A stretch of 63,024 nucleotides of DNA from DATADF01 sp046263155 (GCA_046263155.1 JBHELF010000012.1:1-63024), one strand, 5' to 3'; shown: positions 42,547 to 52,108, counted from the first letter of the stretch. Program-made: numbers and translations. Notes: a model not told the origin generated them from the sequence alone.

Positions 42547-43751
42547 CGCGGCATCCGCAGCTGAATCTCGGTTCCCTGGCGGCGAGCCGTCGTGATCGTC
42601 GCGACGCCGCCATGAGCCTTCATTCGACCCACGATTGAGTCGGCGATGCCACGCCGATCCTCCGGAATCGCGTCGGCGTTGAAACCGCGCCCCTGATCGC
42701 GCACGTATGCGACGACCTCGTCGGGCTCGACCTCGAGATAGACCGCTATAGCGGAATCACCCGAGTGTTTGGCCGCGTTGGTCATGGCTTCGCTGCAGGC
42801 ACCCACGAGCGCTCTCGCCTTGTCGTCGAGCGGCATGTCTCCCACGATCACGGTCTCGACGTTGCAACGAAGGGTCTCTTCGATGCGCCCCGCGGCGGCC
42901 TCGACAGCGGCTGCAAGCGTCTGGCCGTTGCTGGACGCGGCGCGGCCGTAGAGCCAGGAGCGAAGCTCCCGCTCCTGCACTCGCGCCAGCATCGCGGTTT
43001 CACGCGTGCTGTCGGCGCGCTGAATGAGGGCCAGGGTTTGCAGCACGGAGTCGTGCAGGTGGGCGGCCAGTTCAGAGCGTTCCTGACTGCGGATGCGCTC
43101 GCGTCTTTCCTCGGCCGCCTGCTGCGCGAGGCGAAACAGCCAGGGTCCGAAGATCAAACTCAGTCCGGCGACGGCGACGGCCACGGGAAGCCCGAGGTCC
43201 AGGAGCCGCCCGATCGTGAATGTCATGTTGGCCGCCAGGAGCGACCCCATGCCGGCAAAGATCAAGAGAGCCCCGATCCCGACCCTCACGAGGGTCCTAC
43301 CGGAGAAGGCACTGGCGTCGGCGCTTCCGCGGAGCATTCGATCCCGGCGCGAGGGGCCCTCTCCTTGAACCCAGATCACGCTCACGCCGAAGGCCGCCAG
43401 TGTGACCGGCCACACGACGCCGTCTCCCAGCCACAGCCCGGTGCTGCGAAGCAAGATGAGAAGGCCGGCGGTTATGAAACCGATCGCCGCGACTTGGCGG
43501 GGTCCATCGAGGAGCGGGCGCGCGGTCGCCGACCTTGTCGGCTCGGCCGACAGAATCCACAGGACGACGTAGGCCATCACCCCAAAGCCACCGGCGCAGG
43601 ACAGCGCGATAAATGCTGCCCGGACGACTGCCGGATCGACTCCGAGGCGCTCGGCGATCCCGCCGGCCACCCCCGTAAGGACGTGCGAGGTCGCGCTCCG
43701 GGGGAGCAGAGCCGGTCGCTTCGTGGCGAGCGAAGATCGCTGCGTGGTCAT
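42543..43751 (-). CDS. PspC-domain sensor histidine kinase (NarL/LiaS type)
   Basis: 402 residues. An N-terminal PspC domain (~20-75, VLTGVAGGIAERLGVDPAVV) leads into four membrane helices (to ~205). HisKA_3 follows with His233 in LAAHLHDSVLQ, then HATPase (CSEAMTNAAKHSG, DQGRGFN). The PspC-kinase plus LuxR regulator next to a divergent LiaF-like gene is the actinobacterial counterpart of LiaFSR-type envelope-stress signalling. Confidence 0.92.
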   Translation of the reverse strand: MTTQRSSLATKRPALLPRSATSHVLTGVAGGIAERLGVDPAVVRAAFIALSCAGGFGVMAYVVLWILSAEPTRSATARPLLDGPRQVAAIGFITAGLLILLRSTGLWLGDGVVWPVTLAAFGVSVIWVQGEGPSRRDRMLRGSADASAFSGRTLVRVGIGALLIFAGMGSLLAANMTFTIGRLLDLGLPVAVAVAGLSLIFGPWLFRLAQQAAEERRERIRSQERSELAAHLHDSVLQTLALIQRADSTRETAMLARVQERELRSWLYGRAASSNGQTLAAAVEAAAGRIEETLRCNVETVIVGDMPLDDKARALVGACSEAMTNAAKHSGDSAIAVYLEVEPDEVVAYVRDQGRGFNADAIPEDRRGIADSIVGRMKAHGGVATITTARRQGTEIQLRMPR

Positions 43752-43785
43752 AGCTCGATATTCGCGCCCTCAGTGGGGTCTTCCA

Positions 43786-43840
43786 TCAGGGAGACACCCT
43801 GACGGACTCCGACCTCTATCAGGGTCGATATCCGGATATC
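43786..43840. promoter_or_regulatory. Palindromic operator candidates between divergent PspC genes
   Basis: TCAGGG-N5-CCCTGA (43786-43802), a further TCAGGG half-site (43819) and the perfect 14-bp palindrome GATATCCGGATATC (43827-43840), in a 130-base divergent promoter region. Likely sites for the LuxR-type regulator or another dimer. Confidence 0.45.
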
Positions 43841-43881
43841 CACCCATAGTTTTCGTCTCGTTGCATTGCGACGATGTCGTC

Positions 43882-45072
43882 ATGAGCGAGACACAGGAGG
43901 CCCGCAGGCCGAGAAAGTTGGTTCGCCGAACCGACGACAAGATCGTCGCCGGCGTCTGTTCGGGACTCGGTTACTACTTCGGGGTCGATCCGCTGCTGTT
44001 TCGGATCGGTTTCGTCGTGCTCGGTCTGACGGGCTTCGCCGGAGTCTTGGTGTATCTGGGGATCTGGGCCTTCGTTCCGACCGAGGGCGAGGCCCAGAAC
44101 TCCTCGGAGCGGCGTCGGCGACTCTCGGCCGGCGTCGGCATCCTGCTTCTGGTTTGCGCGGGACTACTCGTCCTGCCGATCTTCTTCGGGATCCTCCAGG
44201 GGGGGGTTCCCGGCACTCCCTTTGGGTTCTTTCACTTTGAGCCCGAGCCCGTCGCGCTGGCCGTGGTCTTGATCGTCATCGGCGGTCTTCTTCTGCGACA
44301 GAGAGAGGTTCCGGTCGGTGCATCCTCCGCATCGATCGCGACTTCCGAAGTTTCCACCGGGGGGGTCGTGCCGGTGGCAGCGCGTCCCGCGCGCGAGCGA
44401 TCAGCGTTGACCGCGTTCACCCTCGCCGCGGCGCTGCTTCTCGTGGGATCCGCCGCCCTTTTGTCGAGCACCGGCAACCTCTCGGTGGATATCGGGCAGC
44501 TCGCCGCGCTCGGACTTTTGATCGTGGGCCTCGGTCTGATCGTGGGGGCCTGGTACGGGAGGGGCCGACTTCTAATCGCCATCGGGATTCTGATGATTCC
44601 CTTCGTGCTGATTTCCAGCGTCGTCAATCTGCCGCTGCGGGCCGGGCTTGGCAGCATTTACTTCTTCGCCCAGGGACCTGAGGACATCAAGTTCATCGAC
44701 CACGCATTCGGCTCTTACGCGGTCGACTTCACCGAGTACCGCTTTACGGAGAACGGTACCGACGAGATGCGGTTCGAATTGGGGGCAGGGCAGCTGACGC
44801 TCGTCATCCCACGTGATGTCTATACGGAGGTCGACGTCCGGGCCCGGTTGGGCCAAGCCTTCGTCTTCAATACATACGACGATGGTCCGGGAATTGCGCT
44901 GCATGACAAAGCGGGCGACCCCACCTCCGACAAGAGATTGTCGATCGAGATCGAAGCGGGCGTTGCTTCGATCAGCATCTATCGTCAGGGCGGACCGCCG
45001 CGAGAGTTCCGACGAGAGCGGCGATCCAGCGAGCGCCGCGGTGAGCCCGCACGTGGAAAGGAAAATCGATGA
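43882..45072 (+). CDS. PspC/LiaF-like membrane protein
   Basis: 396 residues from ATG 43882. PspC domain (~12-68, KIVAGVCSGLGYYFGVDPLL), then several membrane helices to ~265. The C-terminal ~120-residue beta domain resembles the LiaF-type 'cell-wall-active antibiotics response' domain (YTEVDVRARLGQAFVF, IEIEAGVASISIY). LiaF proteins restrain the cognate kinase in the absence of envelope stress. An upstream extension to 43723 would run through the promoter region and is rejected. It overlaps the next gene by ATGA. Confidence 0.88.
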   Translation: MSETQEARRPRKLVRRTDDKIVAGVCSGLGYYFGVDPLLFRIGFVVLGLTGFAGVLVYLGIWAFVPTEGEAQNSSERRRRLSAGVGILLLVCAGLLVLPIFFGILQGGVPGTPFGFFHFEPEPVALAVVLIVIGGLLLRQREVPVGASSASIATSEVSTGGVVPVAARPARERSALTAFTLAAALLLVGSAALLSSTGNLSVDIGQLAALGLLIVGLGLIVGAWYGRGRLLIAIGILMIPFVLISSVVNLPLRAGLGSIYFFAQGPEDIKFIDHAFGSYAVDFTEYRFTENGTDEMRFELGAGQLTLVIPRDVYTEVDVRARLGQAFVFNTYDDGPGIALHDKAGDPTSDKRLSIEIEAGVASISIYRQGGPPREFRRERRSSERRGEPARGKENR

Positions 45073-45335
45073 AACTCCACCCTCTTGATCCCTGGTCGCT
45101 CGTCTTTGGGATTGCCTTTGCCGCCCTCGGCGCAACGTTTCTCAACACCGGCATCGACATCGCCCATCTCTCGGGGATCTGGTTGCTGCCGCTGCCGTTG
45201 CTCTTCGGTGGGTTGGTGCTCCTGGGTCTAGGCCTGAGCAGAGTGCGCCGAGAGAACGCAGTTCCCGCAGCCGACTTGCCGGCCGACACCGTCTCAGAAC
45301 AATCGGAACCCGCGGAAGGGCGACCCGACGAGTAG
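45069..45335 (+). CDS. Small two-helix membrane protein
   Basis: 88 residues. Two membrane helices (~12-30, ~36-58) and an acidic disordered tail (~65-88). It overlaps the LiaF-like gene by 4 bases, so translation is coupled and a role in the same envelope-stress module is likely. No family assigned. Confidence 0.7.
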   Translation: MKLHPLDPWSLVFGIAFAALGATFLNTGIDIAHLSGIWLLPLPLLFGGLVLLGLGLSRVRRENAVPAADLPADTVSEQSEPAEGRPDE

Positions 45336-45401
45336 CTAACTCCCCCAGAGGAAGCGCACCCCCGGTTCTTGGTCGTCCCGCAGGCGTGGCTGAGGCCCCG
45401 G

Positions 45402-45407
45402 TAAGGT
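45402..45407 (+). promoter_or_regulatory. -10 box TAAGGT, leaderless start of decarboxylase
   Basis: TAAGGT is followed by 8 bases and then GTG 45416, supporting that start over GTG 45386. Confidence 0.4.
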
Positions 45408-45415
45408 TCCGCCCC

Positions 45416-46909
45416 GTGCGACCCGAACCATTCACCGAACTCGACATGGAGCCCAAGCGGGTGCGCGGTCTAGTCGAGGCCGCGGCCGAGATCGTCGAGG
45501 AGTATCTCGAGCGGCTTCCCTCATTTCCGGTCGACCGTCGCCATACCGCCGGAAGCGTGCGTGCGTTGGTGGCGCGCGATATACCGGAGGAGGGGCTGAG
45601 CGACGAGGAGTTGCTCGACTATCTCCGCACCACGGTGTTCGAGGCCGCCATGTACACCGGGCATCCCGGCTTCATGGCCTACATCTCGGGATCCGGCACG
45701 GCCGTGGGCGCGGTGGCCGACCTCGTCGCCGCGGCGATCAACCAAAACGTCGGGGGGTCCCGGCTGGGGCCCGGGGCGACGCAGCTCGAGCTTCACCTGA
45801 CGACCTGGTTTGCTCGGCAATTCGGGCTTCCGGAGCAGGCCGGTGGGCTCGTCATGTCGGGTGGGTCCATGGCCAATTTCGTAGCGCTCAAGGTGGCGCG
45901 CGATCGCATTCTCGGAGTTGAAACAAGGGAACGAGGTATGAGGGGCACGCCGCTGACCGCCTACACGAGTTCGGAGGTGCACTTCGCGACGACGCGCGCC
46001 GCCGACATGCTGGGGCTCGGGTCGGACTCGGTGCGGCTGATTCCCACCGACGATGCGTTTCGGCTCGACGTCGACGCGCTGGGGCGCCGGATCGACGAGG
46101 ACCTCGAATCCGGTTTCCGACCGTGGGCCGTCATCGCCAGCCTCGGGACCGTGGCGACCGGCGCGGTGGATCCACTCGACGACATCGCGCGGGTTTGTCG
46201 CGAGCGAGGGCTGTGGCTGCACGTCGACGCCGCCTACGGTGGCCCGGCCGTGCTGGCCCCCGAGCTGCGTCGGCTTCTTGCCGGAGTCGAGCATGCCGAC
46301 TCGATTGCCTTCGATCCCCACAAGTGGATGTACACGCCGCAATCGGGTGGCATCGTCTTGGTGCGAGATATCCAGTGGCTCGCCGATTCATTCGCCCCCC
46401 ACGCGACCTATCTGCATGAGGACAAGGAGCTGACCGGGCGAGGACTCGACTTCGGAATGATGGGCCCGCAGCTGTCCCGCAGTTTCTGGGCTTTGAAGAT
46501 CTTCATCTCGTTGCTGGCCCACGGGACGCGTGCCTACGGTGAACGTATCGCTCACGACGTGAAATTGGCGCGCTACCTCGCCGAGCTCGTCGGCGAGGCG
46601 CCCGACTTCGAGCTCATGGCTCCGGTCGAGTTGTCGATCTGCTGTTTCCGCTACGTGCCGGCAAACCTCCCGCAGAGCGACGAACGCGAGAGTTACCTGG
46701 ACGCCTTGAACGAGCGTCTGATGGCGGAGGTTCAGCTGGATGGCCGCGTCTATTACTCGAACGCGGTCCTCAACGGCCGTTTCGTGCTGCGCTGCTGCAT
46801 CGTCAACTTCCGTACGGAGGCTGAGCATCTCGATCGAACGATCGCAGTGACACGTGAGCTCGGGGCCAGGCTGGATGCCGACATGCGCCCGGCCTCCTTG
46901 ATCACATGA
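45416..46909 (+). CDS. PLP-dependent group II amino acid decarboxylase
   Basis: 497 residues. Aromatic-L-amino-acid/glutamate decarboxylase family: substrate loop GHPGFMAYISGSG, GSRLGPGATQLE, cofactor-stacking His in LWLHVDAAYGGPA, and Schiff-base Lys303 in FDPHKWMY. It releases CO2 from an aromatic or acidic amino acid to give an amine; substrate not determined. ATGA overlap with a threonine dehydratase gene makes a two-gene PLP operon. Confidence 0.9.
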   Translation: MRPEPFTELDMEPKRVRGLVEAAAEIVEEYLERLPSFPVDRRHTAGSVRALVARDIPEEGLSDEELLDYLRTTVFEAAMYTGHPGFMAYISGSGTAVGAVADLVAAAINQNVGGSRLGPGATQLELHLTTWFARQFGLPEQAGGLVMSGGSMANFVALKVARDRILGVETRERGMRGTPLTAYTSSEVHFATTRAADMLGLGSDSVRLIPTDDAFRLDVDALGRRIDEDLESGFRPWAVIASLGTVATGAVDPLDDIARVCRERGLWLHVDAAYGGPAVLAPELRRLLAGVEHADSIAFDPHKWMYTPQSGGIVLVRDIQWLADSFAPHATYLHEDKELTGRGLDFGMMGPQLSRSFWALKIFISLLAHGTRAYGERIAHDVKLARYLAELVGEAPDFELMAPVELSICCFRYVPANLPQSDERESYLDALNERLMAEVQLDGRVYYSNAVLNGRFVLRCCIVNFRTEAEHLDRTIAVTRELGARLDADMRPASLIT

Positions 46910-47895
46910 AAAGTGAGACCGATTCCATTGCTGCCGGCATGCGTATGCCGACCTTCGAAGGTGCATTGGAGGCGCGCGCCCGCATCGCGCCCTACGGGGT
47001 GACGGGAACGCCTCTGTACCGGTGGCCGGGTCTTGAGCGAGTGCTGGGGGCCGAGGTGTGGGTCAAGCATGAGAACCACCAACCGGTCGCGGCCTTCAAG
47101 GTGCGCGGGGGAGTGAACCTCGTTTCCCAGCTGAGCGACGATGAGCGCGCTGCCGGCGTCATCGCGGCCTCGACCGGTAACCACGGCCAGTCGATCGCCT
47201 TCGCCGCAAAACTCTTCGGCGTCCGTGCCCGCATCGTCGTGCCCGAGGGAGCAAACCCGGTGAAGGTGCAAGCCATTCAGGATTTCGGGGCCGAGGTGAT
47301 CGTGCACGGGGGCGATTTCGACGATGCGCGCGAGCACTGCGAGGCGCTGGCTGAAGAGCACGGCCACCGCTACATCAATTCCGGGAACGAGCCACATCTG
47401 ATCGAAGGCGTTGCTACCTACACCATCGAGATCCTCGAAGAGCAGCCCGACGTCGACCTGGTAGTCGTGCCCATCGGTGGAGGCAGCGGAGCCTCGGGCG
47501 CGTGCATTGCCGGCAAGTCCATGAAACCGAGCCTTCAGGTGATCGGCGTCCAAGCGGCGGCCGCACCCGCGGCATTCCACTCGTGGCGGCAGCGCCGGCT
47601 CGTGACCGACGAGATGAAGACGAGCGCGGAGGGCCTGGCCACACGTGCCGCCTTTGAGTTGCCGCAAAGAATTCTTTGGGAGCAACTCGACGATTTCCTC
47701 TTGGTGTCCGAAGAAGACTTGCGTGTCGCGGTGCGCGACATGCTCGAGGCGACGCGAAATCTGGTCGAGCTCTCGGGGGCGGCGGCGCTTGCAGGCGCCA
47801 AGAAGATCAAGGATCGACTCGCCGGAAAGAAGATCGCTTTGATCGCGTCCGGTTCGAACATCAGCCTCGACCAGCTGCGCTCGATCCTGGCCTAG
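46906..47895 (+). CDS. Threonine/serine dehydratase (PLP)
   Basis: 329 residues. Fold-type II PLP enzyme: Schiff-base Lys65 in AAFKVRGG, ASTGNHGQS, and phosphate-binding loop VVPIGGGSGASG. There is no C-terminal regulatory ACT domain, so it is of the short catabolic type. It deaminates threonine or serine to 2-oxobutanoate or pyruvate. Coupled to the decarboxylase gene. Confidence 0.93.
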   Translation: MKSETDSIAAGMRMPTFEGALEARARIAPYGVTGTPLYRWPGLERVLGAEVWVKHENHQPVAAFKVRGGVNLVSQLSDDERAAGVIAASTGNHGQSIAFAAKLFGVRARIVVPEGANPVKVQAIQDFGAEVIVHGGDFDDAREHCEALAEEHGHRYINSGNEPHLIEGVATYTIEILEEQPDVDLVVVPIGGGSGASGACIAGKSMKPSLQVIGVQAAAAPAAFHSWRQRRLVTDEMKTSAEGLATRAAFELPQRILWEQLDDFLLVSEEDLRVAVRDMLEATRNLVELSGAAALAGAKKIKDRLAGKKIALIASGSNISLDQLRSILA

Positions 47896-47915
47896 GACTG
47901 CTCCTCGCGGTAGCC

Positions 47916-48545
47916 CTACCGGAACCTGTGGTGCCGCGCCTTGGTCAGGTCTTCGCACACACCGTAAGGGCCCGGGGATGGAAAAGTGCCCGCCCAGCAT
48001 GGATCGTCCCGATCTGCTTCCGGGTCCTCGTAGCTCGTCACCGCGCGCCACGTGAATTCACGCAGACCGCGCTTGAGCCGGTGGCGATCGATGGCCACGA
48101 CGATGCTGTGGCCATTCGGTCGGTGGCCCGATAGCACGCGCACGAATTCCTGCTTCGTCGTCCAACACCTCCGGTGGAGCTCTACCCGCGGCTCAAACTC
48201 GCCGTGGGTGATGACGATGCAACGCTCGCGGATGGCGTCGTCGTCGAAGTTGAACTCGAAGGCGATGAAGTTCTTACGGCCCGTTAGGAGCTCGCTGTCC
48301 CACTTCTCGTAGGTCGCAAGTCTGAGCTTGATCTCAGTAACCCGGCGCCTGGTCTTGGAATGGCTACTGACCTGGAAGAAGACCCGATGACGCAGTCGCA
48401 CAGCCGCGACATCGAGTGGGCCCTCCGAGTCGTCGTCATCGAATCGTGTCTGCTCGTCTGCCCGTACGACGTCGGGCGCGAATCCCGCCGTCGCCAACAA
48501 TGCGGTCAAGAGGGATAAGACGCCCAGCCGGAGCCGCCTAGTCAC
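47916..48545 (-). CDS. Secreted protein of unknown function
   Basis: 209 residues from GTG 48545 (GGGAG upstream), giving a signal peptide of ~29 residues ending VVRADE. The mature part has an acidic stretch (DDDDSEG), a beta-rich region with RKNFIAFEFNFDDDAI and four Cys in the second half (CIVI, RRCW, DDPCW, GVCED). An ATG at 48596 would put 17 charged residues before the signal peptide and is less likely. It converges closely with the dehydratase gene. No family recognised. Confidence 0.6.
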   Translation of the reverse strand: MTRRLRLGVLSLLTALLATAGFAPDVVRADEQTRFDDDDSEGPLDVAAVRLRHRVFFQVSSHSKTRRRVTEIKLRLATYEKWDSELLTGRKNFIAFEFNFDDDAIRERCIVITHGEFEPRVELHRRCWTTKQEFVRVLSGHRPNGHSIVVAIDRHRLKRGLREFTWRAVTSYEDPEADRDDPCWAGTFPSPGPYGVCEDLTKARHHRFR

Positions 48546-48685
48546 CTCGTTCTCCCTTTCCGTAGCCTGCCTTTGCCCGCCTTCAATAGACCTCAACGTT
48601 CAGAAAGGCAAAGCGTTGCGGGGGACGAATGTCTCCGTGTGCGGCGGGCGAGGAACAAACCTCCGACCAGACTCGTCCTACAGGC

Positions 48686-49186
48686 ATGCTTGTGAGATTC
48701 CTGCTGTGCGCCTCATTTGCTCTGACTGCCTGTGACGGCACCGTCGATCAGGGGCGGTCGAGCCCCTCGCCCACTGCGACCGCCATTCCTTCAGAGTCCG
48801 AGGCCGAGGCCCGTCGTTTTGACGGACTGACCATCACTCTGGAGGTGGAACAGGCGCGCGTGCGCAGTGGCCGCGAGATCGGATCCTTTGTCGACATCCG
48901 CAACGACTCCGGCGAGGCGATCACCGATCCTCGCTGTCTGATCGCCTCGACTCGGTCCGGTTTGATCCCGGCAAATGATCCCGATGCCGAGCTGTGGCAG
49001 CAGGTAATTGTGGACTGTGCCGGCCCCTTCATATACGAGGAAGGGTTCATCGACCGCCGCACCGGGCCGACGTTCGTGGCGCGAGACAAGTTCGGCGACC
49101 CCTTACCGCCCGGCGACTACTTGGCGGCGTTGGAGATCCCCGGCTACTCACAACGGCTGACCCAACCCGTCGAGGTGACGGACTAG
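48686..49186 (+). CDS. Putative lipoprotein of unknown function
   Basis: 166 residues. The signal sequence ends in ALTAC (lipobox, Cys ~16). A Ser/Pro-rich linker follows, then a beta-sandwich-like domain with one Cys pair (RCLIA, VDCAG). Start ATG 48686; GTG 48692 is possible. Likely an extracytoplasmic anchored domain resembling the intracellular proteinase inhibitor/BsuPI-type sandwiches (weak). Confidence 0.6.
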   Translation: MLVRFLLCASFALTACDGTVDQGRSSPSPTATAIPSESEAEARRFDGLTITLEVEQARVRSGREIGSFVDIRNDSGEAITDPRCLIASTRSGLIPANDPDAELWQQVIVDCAGPFIYEEGFIDRRTGPTFVARDKFGDPLPPGDYLAALEIPGYSQRLTQPVEVTD

Positions 49187-49219
49187 CCTCCCTATCTAGC
49201 ATCCCGACGCGGTCGGACC

Positions 49220-49225
49220 TAGGGT
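49220..49225 (+). promoter_or_regulatory. -10 box TAGGGT, leaderless start
   Basis: TAGGGT is followed by 7 bases and then ATG 49233. Confidence 0.45.
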
Positions 49226-49232
49226 TAGCTCC

Positions 49233-50012
49233 ATGGAGACCAGCCCCCCGATGAGGCCGCTTCTGCCACCGATGCGCAAGACCTCGAGCGTCGTCGCCGA
49301 GTACGTCGGCGTGGTGCTCACACCGCTCCTGTTCGTCGGAATGCTGATCTCGCTGCGCTTTGCCTTCGATGGCCCCAATTGGGAATGCTCGGGCAGCGGA
49401 TGTCTCGAGGAGTTCGACCGTCTGCGCGGGTGGACGTTTCCCATTCCGCTGTTTGTGATGATCTTCATCACGACGTTTGGGTTCGTTGCCGCGCTACTGC
49501 TGTATCTATGGGGACGCGGCGGGCGTCCGCCGAGCTTTGATCCTCAGCCGCGCCGAGGCCGGCCCGCCCTCGCCGGAGTGCCCAAGACTCTGCTGTGGGT
49601 CGGGATGCTGGAGCTAGCTCTGGCGGGAACCTTTGCCTTCGCTGGAGTGTGGGTCGCAGCTGCACCTCTGGGCGTCACCGGGCTGGTCCTGCTGCTGTGG
49701 GCCCGAGCAATGGCGGCCAAGAGCGCGGCCGCCGACCGGATCCTCCAAAGTGGAGTGCCCGCCGTCGCGGAGCTCACCGCTGTTGGCCGCACGGGAACCG
49801 AGATGAACGATCAGCCACTTCTGAAATTGACCTTGACCGTCATTCAGGACGGCGTCCCGCTATACGCCCTCGTGCACAAGGAGTATGTGCCGCTTCACTA
49901 CATGGGACGACTGCAGATCGGTGCGCGCCTGCCCATCAAGGTTGACCCGCTGGATTCAAACAACATAGTGATCGAGTGGGACAAGACTCCGGCAGAGCTG
50001 CCTGGCGTCTAG
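49233..50012 (+). CDS. Four-helix membrane protein, DUF3592-like
   Basis: 259 residues. Membrane helices at ~24-44, ~72-92, ~117-135 and ~138-155, with a periplasmic-type loop carrying a Cys pair (WECSGSGCLEEF). The C-terminal ~90 residues form a soluble beta domain (AVAELTAVGRTGTEMNDQPL, ARLPIKVDPLDSNNIVIEWD) like those after the helices in DUF3592-type proteins. Function unknown. It shares its stop-codon bases (CTAG) with the convergent RTX gene. Confidence 0.65.
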   Translation: METSPPMRPLLPPMRKTSSVVAEYVGVVLTPLLFVGMLISLRFAFDGPNWECSGSGCLEEFDRLRGWTFPIPLFVMIFITTFGFVAALLLYLWGRGGRPPSFDPQPRRGRPALAGVPKTLLWVGMLELALAGTFAFAGVWVAAAPLGVTGLVLLLWARAMAAKSAAADRILQSGVPAVAELTAVGRTGTEMNDQPLLKLTLTVIQDGVPLYALVHKEYVPLHYMGRLQIGARLPIKVDPLDSNNIVIEWDKTPAELPGV

Positions 50013-51670
50013 CAGCTAGTCGCGCTCTCGGCCGAGACACACGTGTCTTGTCCCGGTCCGCCGTCGACCGAGTCGTCGCCATCCCCGCCGTCTAGATGAT
50101 CGTTTCCTTCCCCGCCAAAGATCATGTCGTCACCGCCCGCGCCTTGGATGACGTCCTGGTTGTCGAGCCCACTAAGGACGTTGGCGTCCTCGTTGCCGAT
50201 CAAGAGGTCGTCACCGAAGCCGCCTTGCGCGTTCTCGATCGAGATCAGCGTGTCGATAAAACAGCCCTGGCCCTCAGGGCAGCGCTCCTCATTGACCCAC
50301 GCCTGTCCCGCGGCGAGATCGACGCGTGTGCCAACGTAATGGTCTTCGACGCCGTATCTGAAGCTGTAGGCCGCGGTATCGGATCCCACCCCTCCGTCAA
50401 GCGTGTATCCGGCCGGGAATCCCCCCAAGATGTCCTCCCCGGCACCGCCGGTCAGTACTCCCATTCCCTTGTGCTCGGGTCCGCACGGCCCGAAGCAGCC
50501 ACCGGTTATCTGCAACTCGTCGTTCCCGTCGCCTCCCTCGAGCGTTAGCTGGCCGGCGATCGTATTGAAACCACTCAAGTAGTCGTCACCTGCGAACCCG
50601 CGGACCACGTCCGGCCCTGCAACCCCGTGAAGCTCATTTGGTCCATCTGTTCCGAGCAAAGAATCAGGAAATGGAGTTCCGATCGCGCCCTCGATCGAAG
50701 TGAGCGCGTCCATTCCGTGGCCCTCGGCGGTTTGCGCACTTAGATCGACGATCACCGCGGCGTTGGCATCTCGATACGAAACCAGATCTTCGCCATCGCC
50801 GCCGTCGAGGCTGTCATTGCCGGACCCGGAGGTGAGCGTGTCGTTGCCCTCGCCGCCCCTTAGCTCGCCACCGGACTCCAGAGACGGGTTGCTGGCGCGG
50901 CGCCCTGCACTGACGAGGAGGTCATTGCCCGCATCGCCATCCATCTCGTCTGCTCCATAGCCACCCGTTAGCTCGTCGTTGCCCGCGCCTCCCGAAAGGC
51001 TGTCCTCACCATCACGGGTACCTCCGCGCGACTTGCGCTTGCCGCCGAAGAGCTTGTCGTCTCCGCCTCTGCCGTCGATTACATCGTTTCCCAGGCCGCC
51101 CACGAGGTCGTTTGCATTGCCATCGCCTTGCAGCTCATCTACGCCCTGGGTACCGATCACGCCTTCCACGTTGACGAGTTCGTCGGTCCCGTCACCAGTC
51201 ACGAACGATCGCGACAGATCTGCGACAACCGGTGAAGGCGAGAACTTGTAGGTAGCCCGGTCGGTGAAGGTCTGATGGTCCACGGCACCGCCGTCTAGCC
51301 GGTCGTCCCCAGAGCCTCCGTCCAATCGGTCGCCTCCCCAGGCACCATCGAGGTCGTCGTTCCCGTCGCCGCCGTGTATGCGGTCGGGACCGTCGCCGCC
51401 CTCGACCCGGTCCTCACCCGGCCCCGCGTGGATCTCGTCTTCCCCCCATTCACCGCAAATTAGGTCGTCGCCGCCACCTGCATGTATCTCGTCGTCACCC
51501 TTCAAAGCAAAGATCACATCGCGGCCGGGCGTGCCTTCGAGGATGTCTCGCTCGCGGGTCCCGACGATGGTGGGCTCTTCGCCGAAGCACAGCTGCTGTG
51601 CTGAGGCCGCGAGCGGGAGCGCCACGGCGGCGATGACCAAGCCCAAGAGCATCAGCACGGATCTCTTCAA
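50009..51670 (-). CDS. Secreted RTX/hemolysin-type calcium-binding repeat protein
   Basis: 553 residues with signal peptide (~1-24). Most of the chain is RTX nonapeptide repeats of the form GGxGxDxxx, as in GGDGNDDLDG, GGSGDDRLDG and GGEGNDHLDGGDGDDSVDGG. These bind Ca and fold into parallel beta-rolls outside the cell. Two Cys-rich inserts (CFGPCG, CPEGQGCF) interrupt the array. No toxin, lipase or protease domain, so likely a structural or adhesive surface protein. AT-rich 170-base upstream region without recognised signals. Confidence 0.93.
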   Translation of the reverse strand: MKRSVLMLLGLVIAAVALPLAASAQQLCFGEEPTIVGTRERDILEGTPGRDVIFALKGDDEIHAGGGDDLICGEWGEDEIHAGPGEDRVEGGDGPDRIHGGDGNDDLDGAWGGDRLDGGSGDDRLDGGAVDHQTFTDRATYKFSPSPVVADLSRSFVTGDGTDELVNVEGVIGTQGVDELQGDGNANDLVGGLGNDVIDGRGGDDKLFGGKRKSRGGTRDGEDSLSGGAGNDELTGGYGADEMDGDAGNDLLVSAGRRASNPSLESGGELRGGEGNDTLTSGSGNDSLDGGDGEDLVSYRDANAAVIVDLSAQTAEGHGMDALTSIEGAIGTPFPDSLLGTDGPNELHGVAGPDVVRGFAGDDYLSGFNTIAGQLTLEGGDGNDELQITGGCFGPCGPEHKGMGVLTGGAGEDILGGFPAGYTLDGGVGSDTAAYSFRYGVEDHYVGTRVDLAAGQAWVNEERCPEGQGCFIDTLISIENAQGGFGDDLLIGNEDANVLSGLDNQDVIQGAGGDDMIFGGEGNDHLDGGDGDDSVDGGPGQDTCVSAESATSC

Positions 51671-51841
51671 CGCGGACCCCTCAATCGTTTGTCAATGAGA
51701 CGGTTCAAGGAACCGCTTGGGTTCCCCAATAGCCCGCCCTGATCTTTCCCTTCGGCTGGCGAGTAGTCGTAATTGACGGCTGGAGCGAAACTAGACAGCC
51801 GTTTTGTAGGCGATTGACCCATTTGTCCATGGAGGTCATCC

Positions 51842-52108
51842 GTGACTGAATCAGAGCTGGATGCGGCGACGGAGGAGGCGACGAGCGCGTTGCCGGCCGG
51901 GTGGAGCCTTGGCCGGTCCGATCACGAGCGCTATTTGGCGGGCTCGAAGAAGTTGGACACGTACTCGGCGTCGGCAGTGGGCCCGGCCGGCGAGGCGATC
52001 ATTGCAATAGCTCTCGATGAGGCTGCCGCCTATCGCTTACTTGCGCAGCGGTTTCGAGGCGAGGCCGAGGAGAGCACCGGGTGGATTCCGCCTGCGGTTG
52101 GTCCCTAG
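51842..52108 (+). CDS. Small soluble protein of unknown function
   Basis: 88 residues, GTG start with GGAGG 6 bases upstream. Acidic, with no membrane segment (TESELDAATEEATSALPAGW, AIALDEAAAYRLLAQRF). No recognised family. Converges with the metzincin gene through a shared hairpin. Confidence 0.6.
   Translation: MTESELDAATEEATSALPAGWSLGRSDHERYLAGSKKLDTYSASAVGPAGEAIIAIALDEAAAYRLLAQRFRGEAEESTGWIPPAVGP

Noticed and set aside
51671..51841. Possible c-di-AMP-type or other riboswitch upstream of the RTX gene
   Set aside because: The minus strand has a GGGGAACC element and short inverted repeats, but I could not assemble a complete known aptamer core.
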